NCBI GenBank assembly: GCA_028874995.1
Contig: JAPPGM010000113.1
Span: forward strand, 1-35,742
From: Gemmatimonadota bacterium
GTDB lineage: Bacteria; Gemmatimonadota; Gemmatimonadetes; Longimicrobiales; Gaopeijiaceae
Reading direction: 5' to 3'
DNA length: 35,742 nt
Part shown: piece after piece, positions 22,357 to 31,645 of the stretch
How the letters are laid out: each line of letters begins with the position of its first letter
Numbering within the stretch: the first letter of the stretch is position 1
Made by a program: the position numbers and the translations under genes
The notes under the pieces: model-generated
What the model was told of the DNA's origin: nothing
Seen by the model: the letters and a program-made list of their open reading frames with translations, nothing else
Database searches by the model: none

Positions 22357-24708
22357 ATGAGGAGAGTGTTCCGGGGCGCCATGGTGTCCCTGGCCGGTGT
22401 CGGCCTTCTGTCCGGGGCCTTGAGCGCCCAGGGCTTCGGCGATGGTGTGGTCGTGAACGGAGACGAAATCCTCGTTGCGGCGCCCCGCGGCGCTAGCGGG
22501 GGTGCCGTGTACATCTTCACGCGGAGCGGAGATGGCTGGGCGGAGACGGCGAAGCTGATGGGACCGGACCCCGCCGAGGGCGACGGTTTCGGTACCGGCA
22601 TGGCCGTGTCGGGAGACCGTTTGCTGGTCACGCACTTCAGCCCCTTCCCGCCGGTGAGCGGCGGCGTCCATTCCTACGTACGAGCGGGTTCGGGGTGGCA
22701 GCACGAAGGGATGATCGTGCCCGAGGGTCTGCCCGAGGGAATGATCGTCGGGAATTCCGTGGTGCTGAGCGGGGACCGGGCCGCTCTGAACGCGGCCGCA
22801 CCGCGAGGAGGGGATGGCATGGTCCTGGTCTTCCGGCACGCGGATGGCGCCTGGGTTCAGGAGGCCGTACTGGAGTCTCCGGGCGGAGAGACGGGCACAG
22901 GCTTCGGCGGAACCCTCGCCATGTCGGGCGATCTGCTGGTGGTCGGCGCGACCCAGGCCGATTCGGCGGCGGGCGCCGCGTACGTCTACGAGAATGTGGC
23001 GGGCGGCTGGACCATGACTGGTGAATTGACGTCCGATGGCGGACCGGGGGCCTGGTTCGGCGCCGGGGCGCTGGTCGTGGGGGACCGTATCCTGGTGGCG
23101 GCAGGGAGTCCGTTTGGCCGGACCGCCGGCACCGTCACCGCCTTCGCCCGGCAGGACGGCGAGTGGGCCGCGGCCGGGACCTTCGTGGCCTTCGACGGTG
23201 GCGTCGGAGACATGTTCGGCTCGTCGATGGCGAGCGACGGCAACACACTCTGGATAGGGGCGGGGGGATTGGATTCCCGCAGGGGCGCCATCTACGAATT
23301 CGCACCGGACGCGCAAGGGGCGTGGAACTCGGTCAGCAAGATCACGGTGCCCGATCCGCAGCCCGGCGACGGCCTGGGCAGGGTGGTGGCCCATGGCGGC
23401 GATATCCTCGTGTCCGGGATGCCCGGGGACGACTACGGCGCCGGCACGGCTCTCATATTCGAGCGCGACGGCGACGGCTGGAGCAGCGCCCCCCCGATTT
23501 ACACGGCAATCGCGGAATTCGACCCGGTCGTCGGAGGACAGCTTGACTGCTCGGAAGGCGAGGCTTCCGTTTTCGGGTGCGACGACGTGGATCTGGTCGC
23601 GTACCTTCCGGTCAGCGCCCTGGGCGGCGAGCGCGGCACCCGCCTCAACGACATCTGGGGGTGGACCGATCCGGAGACGGAGCGCGACTACGCCCTCGTG
23701 GGGCGCATGGACGGCACCTCGTTCGTCGACGTGACCGACCCGGCCAACCCCATTGTGGTGGGCAACCTGCCCAAGACCGAAGGAATCCGCGGAACCTCCT
23801 GGCGCGACATGAAGGTGTACAGCGACCACGTGTTCGTGGTATCGGACATCGCCGGGGCGCACGGGATGCAGGTCTTCGACCTCACGCGCCTGCGCGAGTT
23901 CTCGGGAACGATGCTCACCTTCGACGAGGACGCCCACTACGACCGCATCAACAGCGTCCACAACATCGTCATCAACGAGGAGACCGGCTTCGCCTACGCC
24001 GTGGGCAGCAGCGCGGGCGGCGACACCTGTGGCGGGGGACTCCACATGATCGATATCCGGGATCCGAAGAACCCGACCTTCGCGGGTTGCTTCGCCGACG
24101 CGAATACCGGACGGTCGGGAACGGGGTACACCCATGACGCGCAGTGCGTCATCTACCGTGGGCCCGACGAGGAGCACCGCGGCAAGGAGATCTGCTTCGG
24201 CGCGAACGAGAACGCTCTCAGCATCGCCGACGTCTCCGACAAGGAGAGCCCCGTGGCGCTTTCGGTGGCCACCTATCCCAACATCGGCTACGCGCACCAG
24301 GGGTGGCTCACCGAAGACCAGGCCTACTTCTTCATGGGAGATGAAACGGACGAGTTCCAGCTGGTCCCGAACACGAGGACGCTGATCTGGGACGTCAAGG
24401 ACCTCGACGAACCCATCCTCGTGAAGGAGTTCTTCTCGGAGAACACCTCCAGCGACCACAACCTCTATGTCGTCGGCGACCTGATGTTCCAGTCCAACTA
24501 CAACAGCGGGCTGCGCATCTTCGATGTCTCCGACGCGGAAAACCCACGCCTGGTCGGATTCTTCGACACGCTGCCGGGCGCGGACTCGCCGGCGATGCGG
24601 GGTTCCTGGAGCAACTACCCGTTCTTCAAGTCCGGCATCGTGGTCGTGACGTCCATGGAGGAAGGACTCTTCATCGTGAAGAAGAGGGGACGGGCCCCGA
24701 TCTCATGA
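22357..24708 (+). CDS. Choice-of-anchor B family secreted protein, copy 1
   Basis: 783 residues; ATG 22357 has GGAGG eight bases upstream. A signal peptide (to about residue 24, 'L-S-A-Q') is followed by an N-terminal half of FG-GAP-like repeats ('G-D-x-L-L-V-G-A', 'F-G-x-S-M-A-S-D-G-N-T-L-W-I-G-A'). The C-terminal half has LVIVD-type repeats ('GRMDGTSFVDVTDPANP', 'HMIDIRDPKNP', 'GLRIFDVSDAENP'), as in proteins called choice-of-anchor B. About six cysteines lie in the C-terminal half. The family is extracellular, with no known reaction. It heads an operon whose next gene starts inside its stop codon. A paralogue lies at 31646-34039. Confidence 0.9.
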   Translation: MRRVFRGAMVSLAGVGLLSGALSAQGFGDGVVVNGDEILVAAPRGASGGAVYIFTRSGDGWAETAKLMGPDPAEGDGFGTGMAVSGDRLLVTHFSPFPPVSGGVHSYVRAGSGWQHEGMIVPEGLPEGMIVGNSVVLSGDRAALNAAAPRGGDGMVLVFRHADGAWVQEAVLESPGGETGTGFGGTLAMSGDLLVVGATQADSAAGAAYVYENVAGGWTMTGELTSDGGPGAWFGAGALVVGDRILVAAGSPFGRTAGTVTAFARQDGEWAAAGTFVAFDGGVGDMFGSSMASDGNTLWIGAGGLDSRRGAIYEFAPDAQGAWNSVSKITVPDPQPGDGLGRVVAHGGDILVSGMPGDDYGAGTALIFERDGDGWSSAPPIYTAIAEFDPVVGGQLDCSEGEASVFGCDDVDLVAYLPVSALGGERGTRLNDIWGWTDPETERDYALVGRMDGTSFVDVTDPANPIVVGNLPKTEGIRGTSWRDMKVYSDHVFVVSDIAGAHGMQVFDLTRLREFSGTMLTFDEDAHYDRINSVHNIVINEETGFAYAVGSSAGGDTCGGGLHMIDIRDPKNPTFAGCFADANTGRSGTGYTHDAQCVIYRGPDEEHRGKEICFGANENALSIADVSDKESPVALSVATYPNIGYAHQGWLTEDQAYFFMGDETDEFQLVPNTRTLIWDVKDLDEPILVKEFFSENTSSDHNLYVVGDLMFQSNYNSGLRIFDVSDAENPRLVGFFDTLPGADSPAMRGSWSNYPFFKSGIVVVTSMEEGLFIVKKRGRAPIS

Positions 24709-25826
24709 GAGGTGACAACGTCTTGCAACGAGGCATGGTGATGCATAGCAAATCGGTGGTGGGAGGGTTCCTCCTTGTCGGGGTGGGCGTTTCGGCTTGC
24801 ACGACCGACGAAGAGGCCCCGTCCGGCGAGCCGCCGCCGCCGGCCGAGCGCGTCTACGTCGCGAACCAGGCCGGGGCGAGCGTTTCGGTGATCGACGCGG
24901 GGTCCGGCGAGGTGGTCGCGACGATCGACGTGATGCAATACGGGTTCGACGCCAACTCGCGTCCCCATCACACCGCGGTGGATCCCGACGGCGGCCACTG
25001 GTACGTGTCGCTGATCGGCGGGGGGCACGTCCTGCGCTTCAACGCCGCGAACGAGCTGGTCGGCCGCGCGCCCTTCGAGACGCCGGGGCTGCTGGCCATG
25101 GAACCGTCGTCCGGGATGCTCTACGTGGGCCGCTCGATGATGGCGCCGAGCCCACCGCAGCGAATCGGCGTGATCGACCCGGCCGACATGGGTATCGAGG
25201 AGCTGGACGTCTTCTTCCCGCGCCCCCATGCCCTGCTCGTCGATTCGGAGACCCGGCGCGTGTTCGCGGCCTCGCTGGTCGAGAATCGCTTCGCGGTCCT
25301 CCACGAGGAATCCGGGGACTTGGATCTCGTCAACGTCGACGGTCCCCCGCACACCCTGGTGCAGTTCGCGCTGTCACCCGATGGCCGCCACCTCGTCGCG
25401 ACCGCGCAGATGACCGGAAAGCTCCTCGTCTTCGATGCGGCCGCCCCCGCGGCCGGGCTCGTGGCCGAGGTGGACGTGGGCACGCAGCCGTGGCACCCCG
25501 TCTTCTCGCCGAACGGCGACCGGGTGTACTTCGGCGCCAAGGACGACGACGCGGTGATCGTGGTCGAGACGGTCGGCTGGACGGTCGTGCAGCGGATCAC
25601 GGCGCCGGGAATCGTGGAGCCGCACGGAAGCGCGGTCACCGCCGACGGGCGCTACCTGTTCGTGTCGAACCGCAACCTGAAGGGTACCTACACGCCCACC
25701 GGCGAGGTCGAGAACAACGCCGACGTGGGCACTGTGGTGAAGATCGACACGGAAACGTACGAGGTCGTGCAGACGATCGAAGTGGGCGCCTATCCGGCGG
25801 GCATCTCGATCGGGCCGGCGGGGTAG
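24705..25826 (+). CDS. YncE-like beta-propeller lipoprotein
   Basis: 373 residues. The ATG at 24705 overlaps the previous stop (ATGA); ATG 24735 or 24741 are possible later starts. Lipobox 'V-G-V-S-A-C' (Cys32), then a Pro-rich linker. Repeats typical of seven-bladed YncE/cytochrome-d1-like propellers follow: 'VYVANQAGASVSVIDAGSGEVVATIDV', 'ALSPDGRHLVATAQMTGKLLVFD', 'VFSPNGDRVYFGAKDDDAVIVVE', 'GTVVKIDTETYEVVQTIEVG'. These bind partners or DNA/ligands rather than catalyse; no haem-binding CXXCH is present. Same operon as the choice-of-anchor B gene. Confidence 0.9.
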   Translation: MRGDNVLQRGMVMHSKSVVGGFLLVGVGVSACTTDEEAPSGEPPPPAERVYVANQAGASVSVIDAGSGEVVATIDVMQYGFDANSRPHHTAVDPDGGHWYVSLIGGGHVLRFNAANELVGRAPFETPGLLAMEPSSGMLYVGRSMMAPSPPQRIGVIDPADMGIEELDVFFPRPHALLVDSETRRVFAASLVENRFAVLHEESGDLDLVNVDGPPHTLVQFALSPDGRHLVATAQMTGKLLVFDAAAPAAGLVAEVDVGTQPWHPVFSPNGDRVYFGAKDDDAVIVVETVGWTVVQRITAPGIVEPHGSAVTADGRYLFVSNRNLKGTYTPTGEVENNADVGTVVKIDTETYEVVQTIEVGAYPAGISIGPAG

Positions 25827-25830
25827 GTCG

Positions 25831-27669
25831 GTGCCGGGCCGGCTATACGCGGCGGTGCTCCCCGCCCTGGTCCTCCTGATCTTGGCGGACTGGGCGGCCG
25901 CACAGTCCCCCCGGTGGCAGCGCATCATCTACGGCATCGAGGTGCGGGACGAAGCCGGCGACCTCATCGACCACCCCTTCCTGGGCGGCTTCAATCTGCC
26001 GCGCCCCCAGCTGGCCGACTCCGACGGCGACGGCGATCTCGACCTGTTCCTTCAGGAACACTCCGACCGGATCATGTTCTTCCGCAACGACGGTTCCGGC
26101 GCCAGCGCGTACCGCTGGGTCACGGACGCCTTCGAGGAGCTCTCTGTGGGCGAATGGTACCGGTTCACCGATGTGGACCTCGACGGCGACCTCGACCTGC
26201 TCGCCGAGGAGCCCTACAGCTACATCCGCTACTACCGCAACGACGGCGGTTCGGGACCCGCCAGGTACGTTCTCGCGGCCGATACCCTGAAGGACATCGC
26301 GGGCGAACCCATCTTCTCGGACCGCCAGAACATCCCCAACGCCGCCGACATCGACTGCGACGGCCAGCTGGATCTGCTCATCGGCCGCCTCACGGGAACG
26401 ATCACACGCTACGAGGCCGAGGACACGGACGAGAACGGGGTGCCGCGCTTCCGCCACATCACCGATTCCTTCGAGGACATCGAGATCGTGGCCGCCTTCC
26501 AGGGGCTCCGGCACGGCGCCAACACCATGGCGCTGGGAGACGTCGACCAGGACGGCGACCACGACCTCTTCTGGGGCGACTTCTTCGAAGCCGGCCTCCT
26601 CTTCATCGAAAACACGGGGACCTGTGGGCGCCCGGTCCTCAGGGGAACCCCGCGCCCCTTCCCCCTTTCCAACCCGATCGCCACCTCGGGGTACAACGCC
26701 CCCGCGCTGGGAGACATCGACCTGGACGGCGACCTCGACCTCACCATGGGCGTGCTCGGAGGCGCGTACGGCCCGAACCGCACCACCGTCGAGAACCTCT
26801 ACCAGTTCGTACAGGGCGACAACGGCGATTTCGCGGCCGTGACCTCGCGCCTGATCAGCACCATCGACGTGGGCAGCGAATCCATCCCCGCCCTCACGGA
26901 CCTCGACGGCGACGGCGACCTGGACCTCCTCCTCTCCAACAAGATCGAGCCGGAGGAATTCGAAACCGGCGCGCTCTACGTCTTCGAGAACACCGGGTCC
27001 GCGACCGAGCCCGCCTTCCATGCCCGGGGCGCGGTCCCCGGTCTCCCCACCGCCTACCACCTCGCGCCCGCCTTCGGCGACCTGGACGGCGACGGCGACG
27101 ACGACATGGTGCTGGGCGAGTGGCGCGATCGGGTGATGTACTACCGCAACGACGGCCCGGGCTCGTCCCCGGGCAACAAGCTCCTGCCACGCTGGACGCT
27201 GGTCGATTCCGCCGCAGCCACCCTTACCCGGGGCCGCAACACCACCCCGACGCTGGGCGATCTGGACGGCGACGGCGACCTGGACCTCATCGTCGGCGAG
27301 TCGTCAGGCGCGCTCAACTACTACCGGAACGACGGGGGCCCCGGCGCCCCGGATTTCCAGCTCGTGTCCGACGAGTTTCAGGACATCGACATCGGCCGCC
27401 GCAGCGTCCCCACCCTGGTCGACCTGGACGGCGACGGTGATCTCGACCTGGCGGTCGGGTCGGAAATCTCCGGTCTGCGGCTCTTCCTCAACGAGGGAAC
27501 GCCACGGGAGCCGGTCTTCGTGGAGACCGAACCGTTCGGACCCGACGTCCCCGCATTCACCACGCCGGTGTTTGCGGATATAAACGGTGACGGCGACCTT
27601 GACCTGGTGACGGGAGGAAACGGGGGCGGGCTCGTCCTCTATCTTGGAACGAAGGGGGGTGCGCGGTGA
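25831..27669 (+). CDS. VCBS/FG-GAP repeat secreted protein
   Basis: 612 residues from GTG 25831, four bases after the previous stop. A signal peptide (to about residue 25, 'A-A-A-Q') is followed by many repeats with the calcium-binding pattern D-x-D-G-D-G-D-L-D-L ('DSDGDGDLDLFL', 'DVDLDGDLDLLA', 'DLDGDGDLDLLL' and others), each followed by 'YYRNDGGSG'-like strands. This is the FG-GAP/VCBS integrin-like propeller architecture used for extracellular binding or adhesion. No catalytic domain is seen. Repeat codons are strongly biased to GAC/GGC, which makes the opposite strand look open. Confidence 0.92.
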   Translation: MPGRLYAAVLPALVLLILADWAAAQSPRWQRIIYGIEVRDEAGDLIDHPFLGGFNLPRPQLADSDGDGDLDLFLQEHSDRIMFFRNDGSGASAYRWVTDAFEELSVGEWYRFTDVDLDGDLDLLAEEPYSYIRYYRNDGGSGPARYVLAADTLKDIAGEPIFSDRQNIPNAADIDCDGQLDLLIGRLTGTITRYEAEDTDENGVPRFRHITDSFEDIEIVAAFQGLRHGANTMALGDVDQDGDHDLFWGDFFEAGLLFIENTGTCGRPVLRGTPRPFPLSNPIATSGYNAPALGDIDLDGDLDLTMGVLGGAYGPNRTTVENLYQFVQGDNGDFAAVTSRLISTIDVGSESIPALTDLDGDGDLDLLLSNKIEPEEFETGALYVFENTGSATEPAFHARGAVPGLPTAYHLAPAFGDLDGDGDDDMVLGEWRDRVMYYRNDGPGSSPGNKLLPRWTLVDSAAATLTRGRNTTPTLGDLDGDGDLDLIVGESSGALNYYRNDGGPGAPDFQLVSDEFQDIDIGRRSVPTLVDLDGDGDLDLAVGSEISGLRLFLNEGTPREPVFVETEPFGPDVPAFTTPVFADINGDGDLDLVTGGNGGGLVLYLGTKGGAR

Positions 27670-28178
27670 ATCTGGACGATATTCAGGCCGTCATCGACAG
27701 CGCCAAGGTGCGCGACGACGGGAAACTGGAAGAGTTCATCCGGCGCATGTCGCCGGGTTCGACCGACGAAGAGGTGGCCGACGCGGCAAAGGTCGCCACG
27801 GAAGTGGTCGAGATGGTGCCGATCGTGCTCGCATGCGCGGCACAGGCCGCCGAACAGCGGCGCCTTACGCTGGTGGTCATGCCGATTCTGGACCACGCCG
27901 CCCGCTACATCGTCAATCCGGTGGACCTGATTCCGGAGATGACCCAGGGGATGGCCGGGCTCCTGGACGATACCTACCTGGTTTTCCGGATCCTGGAGAA
28001 CCTGAACCGCGGATCCCCGCCGCTCATGGACACCGACTTCGGCGTGCCGCTGCGCTTCCTGCGGAGGCTGCTGGGGGAGGAGATAGGCGGGAAGCTGGAC
28101 GCCGCGTCGATCTTCGCGCTCCAGGACGTTTCCGAGCAGATGACCCGGGCGTGGGACGAGGCGGGACACCAATCGTGA
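27666..28178 (+). CDS. DUF1232-like protein
   Basis: 170 residues from GTG 27666, overlapping the previous stop by four bases (GTGA). The middle carries 'A-R-Y-I-V-N-P-V-D-L-I-P-E-M' (residues 79-92) followed by 'GLLDDTYLVFRIL', the signature of the DUF1232/YkvA family ('NPIDLIPDF...LDD'). Family function is unknown; members are small and often membrane-associated, but only a weak hydrophobic stretch is visible here (about 47-73). It is coupled to the VCBS gene. Confidence 0.82.
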   Translation: MNLDDIQAVIDSAKVRDDGKLEEFIRRMSPGSTDEEVADAAKVATEVVEMVPIVLACAAQAAEQRRLTLVVMPILDHAARYIVNPVDLIPEMTQGMAGLLDDTYLVFRILENLNRGSPPLMDTDFGVPLRFLRRLLGEEIGGKLDAASIFALQDVSEQMTRAWDEAGHQS

Positions 28179-28256
28179 GGGCGGATGGGAAACGACGCGG
28201 CGCCGGCAGCCGTAGGCAGTGAGTAAACGGGGTTTGCCCCGGGAAAGGAAAGAACA

Positions 28257-28508
28257 ATGATAATGGAGACGGTCGGACTGGTAGCGGGAGTGTTCGGACA
28301 TGTGAAGACCAAGGACTTCGTGCGCCGGAAGCTGCGGTACACGAAGGTCGCGGAAAAGTCGGCGAGCGGGATGGGGCTTGCCACGGGTGCGGTTGCGACC
28401 GTCGGACTGGCCGCCCTGCCGGTGGTTACGTTGCTGCCGGCGGTGATTGTGGGCGCGGGCATCGGCTCAGGGGTGGCGTTCGGGATCAAGCAGGCGCGGG
28501 GGAGGTAG
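28257..28508 (+). CDS. Small Gly/Ala-rich membrane protein
   Basis: 83 residues; ATG 28257 has AAAGGAA seven bases upstream. The N-terminal half is basic ('KTKDFVRRKLRYTKVAEK'); the C-terminal half is one or two hydrophobic Gly/Ala/Val segments (about 39-75) followed by 'KQARGR'. It could be an inner-membrane anchor or holin-like peptide; not recognised. Codon use and a good ribosome site support a real gene. Confidence 0.6.
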   Translation: MIMETVGLVAGVFGHVKTKDFVRRKLRYTKVAEKSASGMGLATGAVATVGLAALPVVTLLPAVIVGAGIGSGVAFGIKQARGR

Positions 28509-28568
28509 CAGGCGTCGACCCCGTGCGGAGTTTCACAGGCCTCCGGCAATCAATCGGAAAGCAGCCCA

Positions 28569-29810
28569 GTGAGCCACGACAAGCGAACCGTCCGGGCGTG
28601 GGTCCTCTACGACTTTGCCAACTCCATCTATCCGGCGGTCGTCACGACGGCGGTGTTTCCGATCTTCTACAAGGGGCGGATCGTTGGAGGCGAAGGGGGG
28701 CTCGGTGAACTCTGGTGGGGCTGGGCGGTAGCCGCTTCGGCGCTCATCGTCGCCTTCACCTCGCCGCTCCTGGGCGCGATCGCCGATCGCAGCGGCGCCC
28801 GCAAGCGCTTCCTGGCGTTCTACGTCGTCACCTGCCTCATCGGCGTGGCGCTGATGACGACGCTGGAACCCGGCATGATCGTCGCCGGCTTCTTTTTCTT
28901 CATCATTGCCAACGTCGGGTTCGAGAGCGCGAACGTCTTCTACAACGCATATCTACCGGACATCGTCCCCCCGGAACGGATCGGCCGCACATCCGGGTAT
29001 GGCTACGGCCTTGGATACCTCGGGTCGGCGCTGGGCCTGCTGCTCGTGCTTCCCTTCGCGCGAGCCGGGCAAATGGAGATCGTCTGGCTCATCGTGATCG
29101 CGTTCTTCGCCATCTTCTCGATTCCGGCTTTCCGGTCTCTTCCGAAGGGCCACGCGGGCGGCCTGGGCATCGGGCAAGCCGCGGCGAAGGGAATCGCGGA
29201 CTTCAGGCGGATCGCGGGCGAAGTGTGGCGCTACAAGAACCTGAGACGGTTCCTGTTTTCGTTCTTCTTCTACATCGACGGCGTCCTGACCATCATCGTG
29301 ATGGCCGCCATCATCGCGGAGGAGACCTTCGGCTTCAATCAGCAGCAGGTGATCATCCTCTTCCTCATCGTGCAGTTCTCCGCCCTGGCCGGTGCGTACG
29401 CGCTTGCGAAGCCGGCCGACACGATCGGGCCGAAGAAGGTGCTGACCGGCGTGCTGTTTCTGTGGGTTGCGGCGGGAATCTCCGCGTACTTCGTCGAGAG
29501 CTCCAACGTCTTCTACGGCCTGGCTGTCGCGGCGGGGTTCGGCCTGGGGTCGGTGCAGTCCGCCAGCCGGGCGCTCATGGCGTCGCTGATTCCGGACGGG
29601 CGGGAGGCCGAACTGTTCGGATTCTATGCGCTCTGCGGGCGGTCGTCGTCGGTTCTGGGTCCGCTGCTTTTCGGTGGGACCACGTATCTTGCCGGCGGGA
29701 ACCAGCGCCCGGGCTTCCTGGTGCTGACCGCGCTGTTTCTGATTGGACTTATTCTATTGCAACGGGTGAAGGATCCTAAGGCGCCCGCCGCTGAAGGAGG
29801 GACGACATGA
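28569..29810 (+). CDS. UMF1-type MFS transporter
   Basis: 413 residues from GTG 28569 with GGAAAG upstream. About 12 transmembrane helices. The opening 'R-A-W-V-L-Y-D-F-A-N-S', followed by 'PLLGAIADRSGARKRFL' and 'AYLPDIVPPERIGRTSGYGYGLGYLGS', matches the UMF1/Atg22-like branch of the major facilitator superfamily. Substrates are mostly unknown. Its stop overlaps the start of the methyltransferase gene by four bases, so the two are probably made together. Both could serve handling of arsenic or another toxic compound, though that is an inference. Confidence 0.93.
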   Translation: MSHDKRTVRAWVLYDFANSIYPAVVTTAVFPIFYKGRIVGGEGGLGELWWGWAVAASALIVAFTSPLLGAIADRSGARKRFLAFYVVTCLIGVALMTTLEPGMIVAGFFFFIIANVGFESANVFYNAYLPDIVPPERIGRTSGYGYGLGYLGSALGLLLVLPFARAGQMEIVWLIVIAFFAIFSIPAFRSLPKGHAGGLGIGQAAAKGIADFRRIAGEVWRYKNLRRFLFSFFFYIDGVLTIIVMAAIIAEETFGFNQQQVIILFLIVQFSALAGAYALAKPADTIGPKKVLTGVLFLWVAAGISAYFVESSNVFYGLAVAAGFGLGSVQSASRALMASLIPDGREAELFGFYALCGRSSSVLGPLLFGGTTYLAGGNQRPGFLVLTALFLIGLILLQRVKDPKAPAAEGGTT

Positions 29811-30721
29811 CCATCGACGCCGCCGAAAGACGTGCCGCAGTACGTGAATGCTACGCGAGAGCCGCGACCACCGGAGGGGGCTGCTGCGGGCCCTGGGATG
29901 ACGGTGCACCCGCGGACACCGCCACCGCAACCATGGATGACGGCTGCTGCTCCTCTACCGATGGCGGACAGGTGTCCCAGGGAGCGGATCCCTCCGCTGC
30001 CGAAGCGATCAGTTGCGCGGTGGGGTACGACGAAAGCGAGATCAGCCGCGTCCCCGAGGGCGCCAACCTGGGCCTGGGGTGCGGGAATCCCGTCGCGCTG
30101 GCTTCGCTGAGCCCCGGCGAAACGGTGCTTGACCTCGGTTCGGGCGCGGGCTTCGACTGCTTCCTGGCCGCGGACCGCGTCGGGCCGTCGGGCCGCGTCG
30201 TCGGCGTGGACATGACCCCGGAGATGGTGGAGCGGGCCCGCGCGAATGCGGCCGGGGGAGGCTACGCCAACGTCGAGTTCCGGCTGGGCGAGATCGAAGC
30301 GCTGCCGGTGGGCGACGCGAGCGTGGACGTGGTGATCTCGAACTGCGTGCTGAACCTCTCGGGCGATCGGCCGCGTGTTCTCGCCGAGGCGCTTCGCGTG
30401 CTCAGGCCGGGCGGCCGGGTGATGATCTCGGACCTGTTGTCCGACCGGGCGGTGCCTGACTTCATCGCGACGTCGAAGGAGTCGCTGGTGGGGTGCCTGC
30501 CCGTCCAGGTGACGGAGTACGAGGCCGATCTGGTCGCGGCGGGATTCGTGGAAGTGGCCGTGGAGCTCGGGCGGCCGTATCCGTCGCTGCACATCCTGGC
30601 CGACCCGCGGGTGCGGGCGGTCATCGAGCGCGAACCGTGGCGGGAGGGGGAGGTGCGGGACTTCGTGGAGTCGATCCACGGGGGGGCCATCGCGGCCGTG
30701 AAGCGCAACCATCAAGACTGA
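29807..30721 (+). CDS. arsM: Arsenite S-adenosylmethionine methyltransferase (ArsM-like)
   Basis: 304 residues. S-adenosylmethionine site 'V-L-D-L-G-S-G-A-G-F-D-C' (107-118) and 'G-V-D-M-T-P-E-M' (133-140). The cysteines used by ArsM enzymes to hold As(III) are present at the right places: Cys92 ('G-L-G-C-G-N-P'), Cys180 ('I-S-N-C-V-L-N-L') and Cys230 ('V-G-C-L'). The N-terminal extension carries two extra Cys pairs (26/27 and 47/48) in Gly/Asp-rich sequence, which could pre-bind metalloid. The family methylates arsenite to volatile or exportable forms. Coupled to the MFS gene; no arsR is seen in the window. Confidence 0.9.
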   Translation: MTIDAAERRAAVRECYARAATTGGGCCGPWDDGAPADTATATMDDGCCSSTDGGQVSQGADPSAAEAISCAVGYDESEISRVPEGANLGLGCGNPVALASLSPGETVLDLGSGAGFDCFLAADRVGPSGRVVGVDMTPEMVERARANAAGGGYANVEFRLGEIEALPVGDASVDVVISNCVLNLSGDRPRVLAEALRVLRPGGRVMISDLLSDRAVPDFIATSKESLVGCLPVQVTEYEADLVAAGFVEVAVELGRPYPSLHILADPRVRAVIEREPWREGEVRDFVESIHGGAIAAVKRNHQD

Positions 30722-30732
30722 AAGGACGACCC

Positions 30733-31599
30733 GTGCGACACACAGCATTCCTCGCGGCCGCGGCCGCCACACTTCTCGGCGCCTGCGCCTCCGGCGGGCC
30801 CGCCCCGACCGAGGCCCCGCCCGACAATCCGTTCAGGTACGATGTGCCATCGCCGCCCGCGGCCACCTACCTGATGGCCGACACCATGACCATGATCATC
30901 ACCATGCCCGACGGTGAAATGGACATGGCCACGTCGTCCGCCACCACGATGGCGCTGACTTTTGCGGCGGATTCCGCAGGTGTGCGCGTGACCGGCACGG
31001 TGTCGGACCATTCGCAGACGATGTCCAGCACCATGATGGGCAACATCGAGATGGACGGGGACGGCGTGTCGGGCCATCTCGAGTTCGTGATCGACCCGCT
31101 CGGCAGGGTCGAGATGATATCGACACCCGAGGTCCCCGGAGACGGGATCATGCCGGCGACGCCCATCTCGTTCAACGCGCAGGAACTGCTGCCGCGCTTT
31201 CCTGGCCGTCCGCTCGAACCCGGCGATACGTGGGCCGACACGGTGATCGAGTCGGCGGACCTCAGCGGGCTCGACATACCCGTCCCGGTCGCGGTGAGCG
31301 GGGAAACCACGACCGTCTACACCTACACGCTGGTTGGAGACACCCTGGTCGATGGGCGTCCGCTCCGGAAGATTGCCGTAAACAGCGTGGTAACCGGGCA
31401 ACCCTCCATCGAGGAGGGCGGCGGGCAGGTCCCCGCGGACATGACCTCCACCACGGAAGGGTACATCCTGTGGGACGCCGAGCGCGGACTCGTTGCCGCC
31501 GCGGACCTGGTCCGCACGATGGACGGATCGATGTCGACGATGGGCATGTCGATGTCGATCACCGGGGCCGGGCCGTCGAAGCTGCGGCTGGTGAACTGA
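30733..31599 (+). CDS. Lipoprotein of unknown function
   Basis: 288 residues from GTG 30733 with AAAGGA about seven bases upstream. Lipobox 'L-L-G-A-C' (Cys18), a short Pro-rich linker, then a beta-rich domain with 'MTMIITMPDGEMDMATSS', 'GHLEFVIDPLGRVEM', 'TTTVYTYTLVGDTLVDGRPLRKIAV' and 'GYILWDAERGLVAAADLVRTMDGSM'. It is unusually rich in Met and Thr (Met-rich stretches at about 50-75 and 265-280). The pattern resembles DUF-type lipoproteins that bind hydrophobic ligands, but I do not recognise it. Eleven bases after arsM, so probably co-transcribed. Confidence 0.8.
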   Translation: MRHTAFLAAAAATLLGACASGGPAPTEAPPDNPFRYDVPSPPAATYLMADTMTMIITMPDGEMDMATSSATTMALTFAADSAGVRVTGTVSDHSQTMSSTMMGNIEMDGDGVSGHLEFVIDPLGRVEMISTPEVPGDGIMPATPISFNAQELLPRFPGRPLEPGDTWADTVIESADLSGLDIPVPVAVSGETTTVYTYTLVGDTLVDGRPLRKIAVNSVVTGQPSIEEGGGQVPADMTSTTEGYILWDAERGLVAAADLVRTMDGSMSTMGMSMSITGAGPSKLRLVN

Positions 31600-31645
31600 C
31601 GGGGATTCGGCCACCCCGACCCTGCCACACGGAAAGACAAGCGAA

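Noticed and set aside
21067-24459. 1130-residue open frame on the minus strand
   Set aside because: It is antisense to two well-supported plus-strand genes (M28-like and choice-of-anchor B) and has Arg/Gly/His/Pro-rich composition without domains; GC-rich codon bias leaves the antisense frame open.
25843-27060. 405-residue minus-strand frame with repeats
   Set aside because: The repeats are the reverse complement of the D-x-D-G-D-G-D calcium-binding codons of the VCBS gene.
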